6,915 nt of DNA from Caryophanales bacterium UBA1424. Lineage in GTDB: Bacteria; Bacillota_I; Bacilli_A; RFN20; CAG-826. The stretch lies in the NCBI GenBank assembly GCA_002329705.1, contig DCUC01000024.1, positions 1 to 6,915 on the forward strand, in the 5' to 3' direction. A model generated the notes under the pieces. It did no database searches. It was not told where the DNA came from and was given only the letters and a program-made list of their open reading frames with translations. Positions 1 through 6,382 of this stretch are shown here, piece by piece; the first letter of the stretch is position 1; the number at the start of each line of letters is the position of its first letter. The translations under genes were made by a program, and so were the position numbers.

Positions 1-10
1 TATCTTCACT

Positions 11-14
11 GAGG
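11..14 (+). promoter_or_regulatory. Ribosome binding site of the first MFS transporter
   Basis: GAGG (within TGAGGA) lies seven bases before the ATG at 22 and supports that start. The promoter of this gene is not in the window, so it may be co-transcribed with an unseen upstream gene. Confidence 0.7.
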
Positions 15-21
15 ATTAATT

Positions 22-1242
22 ATGACCGGCAACATTAAAAAACAGGCGATTCTCTTCCTCGTCCTCCTCGGCGTCATCAGCTTATTATCGGATTTTACCC
101 ACGAAGGGGCGCGCAGCATCTACGGCCCTTTTCTCGGGCTGATCGGCGCTTCGGCTTTTGTCGTTTCGTTTACTTCCGGCCTCGGCGAGTTTATCGGCCA
201 GGCCCTGCGCATCGCGACCGGCGTCATCGCCGACAAGAGCAAAAAATACTGGGGCATGATGTTTTTAGGCTATGCCGTAAATCTCTTGGCCATCCCCCTC
301 TTGGCTTTTGTCGATGCCTCGATATGGCAAGTGGCTATTGTTCTAATTTTATTAGAAAGAGTTGGCAAAGCCATACGCGCTCCCGCTAAGAGCGCGCTGG
401 TTTCCTTTACCACACCCCATTTAGGTGCTGGCAAATCCTTTGCCATTCAGGAAGTGCTCGATCAGATCGGAGCCTTTTTGGGACCCTTGTTTGCCTTTGC
501 CATTCTGAGTTTTAATCAAGGCAGCGAACTTAATGGCTACCAGATGACGTTTGGCTTTCTCGGCATTTTTGCCGTCGCCACTTTAGTTATCCTGATCGTC
601 TCGTGGAAAAAGTATCCGAATCCCGAAGCTTTCGATAACCGCACCGCTTTCAGCGGTTTTAAAGGCAATAAAGCTTTTATCTGGTACATGCTGGCGGTCA
701 GCTTTCTGGCCTTAGGTTTTATCGATTATCCGTTGATGGCTTTCCATATGGAAGCGACCAACGCCATCGGAATCACTTACATTCCCCTTCTTTATTCTCT
801 GGCGATGGGCATCGACGCTCTCGCCGCCCTGCTCTTCGGCTACCTCTTTGACAAATACGGCGTTAGAGCGCTACAGATCAGCACCTTTATCGCCGCCTTT
901 TCCGTGCCAGTCTTCTTTCTTTTTAACGGTTTATGGGCAATTATCGTCGGCCTCATCTTCTGGGGTATCGGCATGGGTGCGCAGGAGTCGATTTTAAAAG
1001 CCGTCATCTCGTCGATCGTCTCCAAAGAAAAGCGCGCGACGGCCTACGGCATCTTTTATTCGGTATTTGGTTTAGCCTGGTTTTTAGGTTCGACCCTAAT
1101 CGGCATCGTCTATGATTTTTCAATCCTGGCCATCGTCATCTATTCCTTTGTCATGGAAGTCGGCGCGGTTCTTTTGCTATTCGTCTTCTCCCGCACTCAA
1201 AAGAAAACGCAGATTCAAAAAGAAACGCCAATCCAGTCGTAA
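22..1242 (+). CDS. MFS transporter, 12-TM type, substrate unknown
   Basis: This is an integral membrane secondary transporter of the major facilitator superfamily, 406 residues, a usual length for a 12-helix member. Hydrophobic segments run through almost the whole protein. The first helix is unusually charged (SDFTHEGARS, residues 23-32, with D24, E28 and R31). The loop between helices 2 and 3 carries a version of MFS motif A (GVIADKSKKY, 67-76, with D71). A conserved RVGKAIRAPAKS stretch (113-124) follows, then a Gly-Pro helix like the antiporter motif C (QIGAFLGPLF, 147-156). The tail after about residue 390 is polar and Lys/Gln-rich, probably cytoplasmic. The antiporter-like helix hints at drug or metabolite efflux, but the substrate cannot be named. 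It is separated from the next gene by 169 bp containing a promoter, so it is probably not part of the downstream operon. Confidence 0.9.
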   Translation: MTGNIKKQAILFLVLLGVISLLSDFTHEGARSIYGPFLGLIGASAFVVSFTSGLGEFIGQALRIATGVIADKSKKYWGMMFLGYAVNLLAIPLLAFVDASIWQVAIVLILLERVGKAIRAPAKSALVSFTTPHLGAGKSFAIQEVLDQIGAFLGPLFAFAILSFNQGSELNGYQMTFGFLGIFAVATLVILIVSWKKYPNPEAFDNRTAFSGFKGNKAFIWYMLAVSFLALGFIDYPLMAFHMEATNAIGITYIPLLYSLAMGIDALAALLFGYLFDKYGVRALQISTFIAAFSVPVFFLFNGLWAIIVGLIFWGIGMGAQESILKAVISSIVSKEKRATAYGIFYSVFGLAWFLGSTLIGIVYDFSILAIVIYSFVMEVGAVLLLFVFSRTQKKTQIQKETPIQS

Positions 1243-1328
1243 TCTAATGTCAAAAACGTGAAACAAATTTCATATATAAGTTTGGAAATGTTTTACACCA
1301 TATAGATGGATTCGCTTTGATGAATGAA

Positions 1329-1350
1329 GATTCTGTCTTGATTGTGTCTT
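1329..1350 (+). repeat. Tandem 11-bp direct repeat next to the -35 box, candidate operator
   Basis: GATTCTGTCTT (1329-1339) is followed without a gap by GATTGTGTCTT (1340-1350); the copies differ at one base of 11. A looser third copy, GATTCGCTTT, sits at 1309-1318. The second repeat ends on the first base of the -35 hexamer. Head-to-tail sites spaced one helical turn apart beside a -35 box are typical of activators of the OmpR/PhoB response-regulator type, but no regulator gene is visible and the role is inferred from position alone. Confidence 0.5.
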
Positions 1351-1378
1351 TGAAACGCGCGCAGTTAAAGTTTAGAAT
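1350..1378 (+). promoter_or_regulatory. Sigma-70/sigma-A type promoter of the six-gene operon
   Basis: The -35 box TTGAAA (1350-1355) and the -10 box TAGAAT (1373-1378) each match consensus at five of six bases and are 17 bp apart, the optimal spacing. Transcription would start near 1384-1386, leaving a leader of about 27 bases that contains the ribosome site of the flavoprotein gene. The spacer begins with an alternating CGCGCGC run (1356-1362) that stands out from the AT-rich surroundings. This is the only good promoter I see before the operon. Confidence 0.7.
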
Positions 1379-1398
1379 AATGGCAGAACTAATTTAAC

Positions 1399-1404
1399 AG
1401 GGGG
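1399..1404 (+). promoter_or_regulatory. Ribosome binding site of the FAD-dependent oxidoreductase
   Basis: AGGGGG lies seven bases before the ATG at 1412, which fixes this start. It falls within the short leader expected from the promoter at 1350-1378. Confidence 0.75.
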
Positions 1405-1411
1405 CATTAGC

Positions 1412-2734
1412 ATGTCTAATTATGATGTTGTAATTGTCGGAGCCTGCACAGCGGGCACATACTTTTCTAATCTCCTCGCCAAACAAGGTTTAAAAGTCCT
1501 CGTCATCGATAAAGACGAGGAAGAAAATCTTTCCAGGCGGCTCGACATCTTCCATTTCACGCATCAATCTTTCCAAGATTACGGCCTCGAAGAGGCGAAG
1601 AGCGGCGACGAAGAATTCGTCCGCAACTTCGATCTCTGCTATTCAAAATCAGCACTTGATAATTACTTAAAGAAAAGCTTTTTAAAAGTGGCGGTCATGC
1701 ACCTGCCGCTTTTTATTAAGCGGTTAAGAAAGACGGCGCTTGCTAACGGCGTCACCTTCCGTTTTGGAGTCAGCTATGATCATCTACTTTACGACGAACA
1801 GAAAAGAATTAAAGGTATCGCCGCTAAAAGCGGAGAAGAAATCTTCGCCCGTCTCGTCGTCGATGCCTCAGGCATTCCTTCGGTCGTGCGCCGCTCGATT
1901 AGCGATCCCTTTATCGAAGACTTTGAAATCGGCCCTCGCGACAAATTTTATGTTTTGCTTAAATACGTCGAGTTATCAGACGCCAAAGATAAAGTCGAAT
2001 TAAGCACCAGCTGGCCCTATTATAAAGGCTGGATCGCGCCTCAGCATTCCGCGAACGGAGCGATTGTCGGCGTCGGCGCCAATCTCTCTTATGACTACGC
2101 CCGCAAGTGCATGGCCAAATTTGAAAGAAGCATACCCCTTCCGAACTATAAACTCCAATATGAAGAGCTTGGTTGCACGCCTTACCGGCGCCCGCCGTTT
2201 AGTTTTGTCACCGATGGTTTCTTAGTCATCGGCGATGCCGCCTGCCTGACGAAACCGATGAACGGCGAGGGCATCACCTCGGCCTGGGTCCAGTGCACGC
2301 CGGCGGCGGAAGTCGTCGCCCACGCCCTCCGAGACGGAAAATACCCAACCAAAGAAGCCCTTTGGAAAATTAACACTCTTTATCAAAGAGGTGAAGGCGC
2401 GGAGTTCGCCAATTTGCGCGCCACCTTAATCGGCGCCGTCGACATGTCACCAAAAGATAACGACTATATGTTTAAAGAAAGTATTGTCTTTAAATCTGAT
2501 GACGAAGAAGTCAAAGGCAGCGTGACCGGCAAACTCATTAAAGGTGTCTTGACCGGGCAGTTCTCGCTCAAGGCGTTGCGCTCGTTAATGAAATCGTCCA
2601 GCTGCGGGCAAAAGCTGGAAAAACATTACAAGAATTATCCCGATAATCCAAAGGATTACCCGGCGTGGAAAAAGAAAGCCGATAAACTTTGGAGCAAAGC
2701 CGGGACGATGGCGGATAACATCAAGGATGCATAG
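1412..2734 (+). CDS. FAD-dependent oxidoreductase, geranylgeranyl-reductase-like (GR2/PHBH fold)
   Basis: A 440-residue flavoprotein, first gene of the operon. The N-terminal beta-alpha-beta FAD site (residues 4-36) has GACTAG at 10-15 where GxGxxG is usual, so the second glycine is C12; the strand ends in VIDKD, whose acidic residue should bind the ribose. A DASG motif (151-154) and the second FAD motif FLVIGDAA (ending A277, with D275) follow, then GEGI (285-288). YKGWIAP (204-210) with IVGVG (218-222) resembles the substrate-site signature of geranylgeranyl reductases. These features place it in the group of p-hydroxybenzoate-hydroxylase-fold enzymes that includes isoprenoid reductases, hydroxylases and halogenases. 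The C-terminal part (about 380-440) is Lys-rich and helical. There is no signal peptide, so it is cytoplasmic or membrane-associated. The real substrate and whether it reduces or hydroxylates are unknown. Confidence 0.82.
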   Translation: MSNYDVVIVGACTAGTYFSNLLAKQGLKVLVIDKDEEENLSRRLDIFHFTHQSFQDYGLEEAKSGDEEFVRNFDLCYSKSALDNYLKKSFLKVAVMHLPLFIKRLRKTALANGVTFRFGVSYDHLLYDEQKRIKGIAAKSGEEIFARLVVDASGIPSVVRRSISDPFIEDFEIGPRDKFYVLLKYVELSDAKDKVELSTSWPYYKGWIAPQHSANGAIVGVGANLSYDYARKCMAKFERSIPLPNYKLQYEELGCTPYRRPPFSFVTDGFLVIGDAACLTKPMNGEGITSAWVQCTPAAEVVAHALRDGKYPTKEALWKINTLYQRGEGAEFANLRATLIGAVDMSPKDNDYMFKESIVFKSDDEEVKGSVTGKLIKGVLTGQFSLKALRSLMKSSSCGQKLEKHYKNYPDNPKDYPAWKKKADKLWSKAGTMADNIKDA

Positions 2735-2738
2735 GAGG
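2733..2738 (+). promoter_or_regulatory. Ribosome binding site of the second MFS transporter, overlapping a stop codon
   Basis: A perfect AGGAGG begins inside the TAG stop of the flavoprotein gene and sits four bases before the ATG at 2743. The spacing is short, and the overlap with the stop suggests translational coupling of the two genes. Confidence 0.75.
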
Positions 2739-2742
2739 CATT

Positions 2743-4224
2743 ATGAAACCAACAGTCGATAAGAAAGAAAAGAAGTATTATGGTCTGGGTAGTTTTCGCT
2801 TCTGGTTTATTATCATGGCCATGGGTTTGGCCGGGCATTTATGCTGGAACATGGAAAACCAGTGGTTCAACACCTTTGTCTACGCCAAGATCGGCGGCGA
2901 TGTCACCATCGTCACCTGGATGGTCATCGTCAGCGCGACGGTCACGACTCTTTCGACCTTCATCTTTGGCACCCTCTCAGATAGATTAGGAAAGCGGAAA
3001 AGATTCGTTTGGATTGGCTATATGATGTGGGGCGTGTCGACAATTCTCTTCGGCACGACCGAATTCGCCAAAAGCTCCAATATCAGCGCTTTGGTCGCCA
3101 TGGCCGGCTTCTTAGTTGTCTTCACGGATGCGATAATGAGTTTCTTTGGTTCAATGGCGTTTGACGCCGGATATAATACCTGGGTCAACGATTACACGAC
3201 GCCGAAGAATAAAGGCCAAGTCGGCGCAGCTCTTGCCGCTTTGCCAGTTATCGGCACCGTTGTCGGCACTGTTCTCGGTGGAGCCTTAGTCAATATTGGT
3301 AATCCAACGGTTGGAACCCCAAACTATGATCCAAGCCAAGATAATTACCAATTATTGTTTTGGGCCCTCGGCATCGCCGTTATTTTGATTGCCGTCGCTT
3401 CCATCTTTCTAATGAAAGACGCGCCGACAACCAAACCAAACAAAGATGGTTCTTACTTTAAACAATTGTTTGACGTTTTCAATTTTAAGAAACTTAAAGG
3501 TAATCCGAACAATAAAGAGATGCTCCTGGCTAATTTGGTGGCCTGCTTCTTCTTTATCCCCTTTAATTTCTATTTTGTTCATATGGGCAACTGGCTTATC
3601 TATGATATCGGATTTACGGCCGGAGATATGGGTCTGATTCAAGGTATATCCTTGCTTCTGGCTGTTTTGGTCACGATTCCCTTTGCTAAACTCATCAATA
3701 AAAACCGCATACCGCTTGTCGCCCTGGTCGCGGTGCTCGTCAACGCGGTCGGCCTCTTAATTATGTTCTTCTTTATCAAAGGGCCGGAAAGCGTTGACAC
3801 TTCGTCTTTTCTGGCGGCCAAAAATCTCCCTCTTCTCCTCGCCGTCTTCCTGGTGGGAACTGGTTATGTCTTAATTACCCAGACATGCATGATTTGGGTC
3901 CGCGGCTTGTTCCCCGAAGAAAACCGCGGTCAGTTTGAAGGCATCCGTTCCTTATTCTTCACGCTTGTGCCGATGCTGATCGGAACATTAGTGGGCAACA
4001 TCATCATCAAAAATACCTCGCACGAGATACAATACGATTTATACGACAACCCAATCGATATACCGCAGGAAAATTTATTCCTTTTTGCGGGGTTACTCGT
4101 CTTGCTCACCGTCATACCTTTGGGCATTGCCTGGAAGGTGTATAACAAGCGGATGAAAGCCGAGGCACTGAGTAAATTAAAAGATGAATCAGAAGGAAAT
4201 AAAGCAGAAGACCGTCCTGCTTAA
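2743..4224 (+). CDS. MFS transporter, long 12-TM type, possibly sugar- or glycoside-transporter-like
   Basis: A 493-residue multi-spanning membrane protein, longer than the 406-residue transporter upstream and not closely similar to it by eye. After a Lys-rich cytoplasmic N-terminus (1-19), the first helix carries an unusual polar stretch (HLCWNMENQW, 32-41). The helix 2-3 loop has a clear MFS motif A (GTLSDRLGKRKRF, 76-88). A conserved FDAGYNTWVNDY segment (140-151) follows, resembling the helix 4-5 region of GPH-type and SLC45-like carriers. A basic, polar central loop (about residues 230-265) separates the two halves. The second half has a charged loop, RGLFPEENRGQFEG (387-400), and ends in a charged tail. 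Lying between a flavoenzyme and DUF2804, it probably moves the substrate or product of the operon. Direction and substrate are unknown; the sugar-like label is weak. Confidence 0.88.
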   Translation: MKPTVDKKEKKYYGLGSFRFWFIIMAMGLAGHLCWNMENQWFNTFVYAKIGGDVTIVTWMVIVSATVTTLSTFIFGTLSDRLGKRKRFVWIGYMMWGVSTILFGTTEFAKSSNISALVAMAGFLVVFTDAIMSFFGSMAFDAGYNTWVNDYTTPKNKGQVGAALAALPVIGTVVGTVLGGALVNIGNPTVGTPNYDPSQDNYQLLFWALGIAVILIAVASIFLMKDAPTTKPNKDGSYFKQLFDVFNFKKLKGNPNNKEMLLANLVACFFFIPFNFYFVHMGNWLIYDIGFTAGDMGLIQGISLLLAVLVTIPFAKLINKNRIPLVALVAVLVNAVGLLIMFFFIKGPESVDTSSFLAAKNLPLLLAVFLVGTGYVLITQTCMIWVRGLFPEENRGQFEGIRSLFFTLVPMLIGTLVGNIIIKNTSHEIQYDLYDNPIDIPQENLFLFAGLLVLLTVIPLGIAWKVYNKRMKAEALSKLKDESEGNKAEDRPA

Positions 4225-5191
4225 TCATCAGGGTCAACTAAACATCGCCGGCTATGCAAAAACGATGCAGTTTTCGTATAACCGCGGGGAAATTCGCTCT
4301 TTTCCGCTTAAATTGAAGGAATGGAACTTCTACCAGTTCATTAAAGGCGAGGATATCGTTCAACTAACGATTGGCCACGTTTCCTATACATGTTCGGTGA
4401 CGGCCACGCTTTTAAATATTAAGACCGGAGTAAAACACCAAATCGGCAAGATGAAATGGTTCTTTGCTCCCGAACTGGATGTCAATCCGGAAAAAGAAAG
4501 TTATAACGAGTTTAAAAGCGATGACTTCTTAATGACTTTTAAAGTCACGGATAAGGAGCGCATTCTGACCTTTAAAGGCAAAAACGAAAGGTATCGGAAT
4601 GTCGATATTTTAATCGTCGCCGAAAACGATATTCATAACGAGAAGATGGTCATCGCCACACCTTTTAAAAAGAAGAAGCAATTTTATTTAAACTACAAAG
4701 AAAATTATTATCACGCTAAAGGGCACGTCATCTTTGATGGTATTAACATTGATTTAGAAGGCGCGACTGGCCTCCTCGACTGGGGGCGCGGCATCTGGCC
4801 GTATCGCCACGAGTGGTTTTGGGGCAGCGCCAGCGCCTTCATCGATGGCGTTCCGTTTGGACTCAACATCGGCTGGGGCTTCGGCGACTTATCAAACGCG
4901 ACGGAAAATATGTATTTCTATGATAAGCTGGCTTACAAAGTTGGGGTTCTGAAAGTCGAAAGAGATTATAAAAACTATCTTGCGCCTTGGCACCTCAAAG
5001 ACGAAGAAGGAACGATTGAGCTATTCTTCGAACCTGCCTACGATAACTACACCGAAAACAAATTTGTCATCGTCGACACGCACTGCGATCAAGTATACGG
5101 ATACTTTCGCGGCACGATTATGACAAGCGAAGGAGAAAAGCGCTTTTCGCAAGTCCTCGGCTTTATCGAACACGCCGTCAATCGGTGGTAA
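4184..5191 (+). CDS. DUF2804 family protein, function unknown
   Basis: A 335-residue soluble protein recognised as DUF2804 by its N-terminal VLLNHQGQLNIAGYAK (residues 11-26) and its Trp-rich core WGRGIWPYRHEWFWGSASA (200-218), followed by GLNIGWGFGD (226-235) and DTHCDQVYGYFRG (298-310). Charged and aromatic residues in this core (R202, R208, H209, E210, D235, H300) are candidates for an active or binding site. The rest alternates beta-strand-like segments, which suggests a mostly beta fold, possibly calycin-like as in the AttH/CrtC group, but I cannot confirm that. There is no signal peptide or membrane segment. The start lies 41 bp inside the transporter gene in another frame. A TAA two codons upstream (4178-4180) rules out an earlier start, and the family's N-terminal motif begins only ten residues in, so a much later start is unlikely. 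No Shine-Dalgarno is visible, which suggests coupling to translation of the transporter. Confidence 0.85.
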   Translation: MNQKEIKQKTVLLNHQGQLNIAGYAKTMQFSYNRGEIRSFPLKLKEWNFYQFIKGEDIVQLTIGHVSYTCSVTATLLNIKTGVKHQIGKMKWFFAPELDVNPEKESYNEFKSDDFLMTFKVTDKERILTFKGKNERYRNVDILIVAENDIHNEKMVIATPFKKKKQFYLNYKENYYHAKGHVIFDGINIDLEGATGLLDWGRGIWPYRHEWFWGSASAFIDGVPFGLNIGWGFGDLSNATENMYFYDKLAYKVGVLKVERDYKNYLAPWHLKDEEGTIELFFEPAYDNYTENKFVIVDTHCDQVYGYFRGTIMTSEGEKRFSQVLGFIEHAVNRW

Positions 5192-5203
5192 AATATTCAT
5201 ATA

Positions 5204-5707
5204 ATGAATGGACTTCGCCTTGCCCGCCTCTCTGATTTAGCCCAAATTATGGACGTCGTTAAAGACGCCCGAGAGTTTTTAAAAGCGCAGAACTCGGGGC
5301 AGTGGCAAGACGGCACGCCCTCGATTGCGACGATTGCCGAAGATAGCATGAACAACCGCTTTTTTGTCTGGGAAGAAGAAGGCGTGATTATCGGCATCAT
5401 CGCCCTTTTAGATCACGACAACGATTATGAAAACCTTAAATCCGGGCAGTGGCGTTTTCCCGCCCCATATTTAGTCATTCATCGCTTTGCGGTCAGAAGC
5501 GACTATCACGCCCAGGGAATTGCCACGAAGATACTCCAGGCGGTCGAACTGATTGCCGGCGAAAGAAACATACATACCATCCGCGTCGATACGCATGAGT
5601 TAAACATTCCGATGATTGGCTTATTGGAGAAGAACGGATTCGCTAAGTGCGGTGAAGTGCTGATTGAAGGAATCAAACCGCGCATCACCTTTGATAAAAA
5701 GATTTAG
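5204..5707 (+). CDS. GNAT family N-acetyltransferase
   Basis: A 167-residue cytoplasmic acetyl-CoA-dependent acyltransferase, full length for a single GNAT domain. The N-terminal helices contain an NSGQWQDGTPS stretch (30-40), typical of a GNAT subgroup common in Firmicutes. The central strand HRFAVRSDY (93-101) leads into the acetyl-CoA pyrophosphate loop HAQGIA (102-107), where H102 replaces the usual Arg/Gln of RxxGxG/A. The motif-B region NIPMIGLLEKNGF, close to the C-terminus, is well conserved. The acceptor (amine, amino acid, antibiotic or protein) cannot be predicted. It starts 12 bp after the DUF2804 stop and in the same frame. The Shine-Dalgarno is weak: GGTGG at 5184-5188 is 15 bases away, so expression may depend on read-on from the upstream gene. 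It could be a bystander in the operon or could modify the same substrate. Confidence 0.87.
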   Translation: MNGLRLARLSDLAQIMDVVKDAREFLKAQNSGQWQDGTPSIATIAEDSMNNRFFVWEEEGVIIGIIALLDHDNDYENLKSGQWRFPAPYLVIHRFAVRSDYHAQGIATKILQAVELIAGERNIHTIRVDTHELNIPMIGLLEKNGFAKCGEVLIEGIKPRITFDKKI

Positions 5708-5710
5708 GAG
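5706..5710 (+). promoter_or_regulatory. Ribosome binding site of the nitroreductase gene, overlapping a stop codon
   Basis: AGGAG starts inside the TAG stop of the acetyltransferase gene and lies eight bases before the ATG at 5719. This favours that ATG over the in-frame ATGs at 5725 and 5728, which would be 14 and 17 bases away. Confidence 0.75.
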
Positions 5711-5718
5711 AACAGAAG

Positions 5719-6381
5719 ATGGAAATGATGGAGTTGATGAAAAGCCGCCACTCGGTGCGCCGCTACCTAGAAAAGCCGATCGCTGAAGATTTAAGAACTG
5801 CTATCAATAATTATATTGATAAGACTCGGCAAGAGAGCGGATTGAACATCCAGGTTTGCTATGATGAGCCGCGCGCTTTTAAAACTCTTTTGGCTCATTA
5901 CGGTAGCTTTCGCAACGCCGTCAATTACATCGCTTTTGTCGGCAAAAAAGAAGAGCAGACAAAGGTTGGCTATTATGGTGAAGCCATCGTTTTAAAACTC
6001 CAGGAATTAGGCATTAATACATGCTGGGTCGCCGTCTCCTATAGCAAAAGAAAGACGGCACTTAAGATAAACAAAGGCGAAACAATCTTATGCGTCATTT
6101 CGTTTGGCTATGGTGAAACGCAAGGGACTATGCACCGTTCGAAGAAAGCTGCTGATGTCTCGGAAGTCATCGGTGAGAAGCCATCGTGGTTTGATGCCGG
6201 CGTCGAAGCCGCCTTGCTCGCCCCGACGGCAGTGAACCAGCAAAGGTTCAAAGTCATCTGTGAGAACGGGGTTATCACCATTCGCCCAAATGGCATTGGT
6301 TATTATGTCAATATTGATTTAGGCATCATTAAATATCATTTTGAAGCCGTCACCAAAAAGAAAGCGGAGGTCATCAATTAA
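5719..6381 (+). CDS. Nitroreductase-family flavoprotein (TM1586-like)
   Basis: A 220-residue, probably FMN-binding NAD(P)H oxidoreductase of the nitroreductase superfamily, most like the putative nitroreductase TM1586 group (PF14512). The N-terminal motif SRHSVRRY (9-16) supplies the basic residues that usually hold the FMN phosphate. The middle has YYGEAIVLKLQELG (85-98) followed by INTCWV (C102, W103), the classical helix and strand near the flavin. A second flavin-site motif, LLAPTAVNQQRF (166-177), matches the APSxxNxQPW pattern but sits late in the protein, the rearranged order I associate with this group rather than with NfsB-type enzymes. There is no signal peptide. The natural substrate may be a nitroaromatic, a quinone or another electron-poor compound. 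It follows the acetyltransferase by 11 bp and precedes the flavin-reductase-like gene by one base. Confidence 0.85.
   Translation: MEMMELMKSRHSVRRYLEKPIAEDLRTAINNYIDKTRQESGLNIQVCYDEPRAFKTLLAHYGSFRNAVNYIAFVGKKEEQTKVGYYGEAIVLKLQELGINTCWVAVSYSKRKTALKINKGETILCVISFGYGETQGTMHRSKKAADVSEVIGEKPSWFDAGVEAALLAPTAVNQQRFKVICENGVITIRPNGIGYYVNIDLGIIKYHFEAVTKKKAEVIN
6366..6370 (+). promoter_or_regulatory. Ribosome binding site of the flavin-reductase-like gene, inside the preceding gene
   Basis: GGAGG lies within the last codons of the nitroreductase gene, 12 bases before the ATG at 6383. The spacing is slightly long but acceptable and supports this start; with a one-base gap between genes, translation is probably coupled. 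Confidence 0.6.
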
Positions 6382-6382
6382 T

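Noticed and set aside
1259..1272. Small inverted repeat TGAAA-CAAA-TTTCA after the first transporter as a terminator
   Set aside because: The stem is only five mostly A-T pairs and no T-run follows. It is too weak for intrinsic termination.
1356..1362. CGCGCGC run in the promoter spacer as an operator palindrome
   Set aside because: The flanking arms pair only imperfectly, so there is no real dyad symmetry beyond the short alternating run; mentioned only in the promoter entry.
1740..2003. An 87-codon open frame inside the FAD oxidoreductase gene
   Set aside because: It is a shifted frame within a gene whose main frame carries clear family motifs, with no ribosome site or known domain.
3409..3642. 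Open frames on the minus strand, the longest being 77 codons here
   Set aside because: They lie opposite well-supported genes, have no ribosome sites or recognisable motifs, and mirror the coding frame of the + strand.
5200..5205. Perfect TATAAT just before and overlapping the acetyltransferase ATG
   Set aside because: No -35-like hexamer lies 16-18 bp upstream, and transcription from it would begin after the start codon, so it cannot serve this gene; a chance match.
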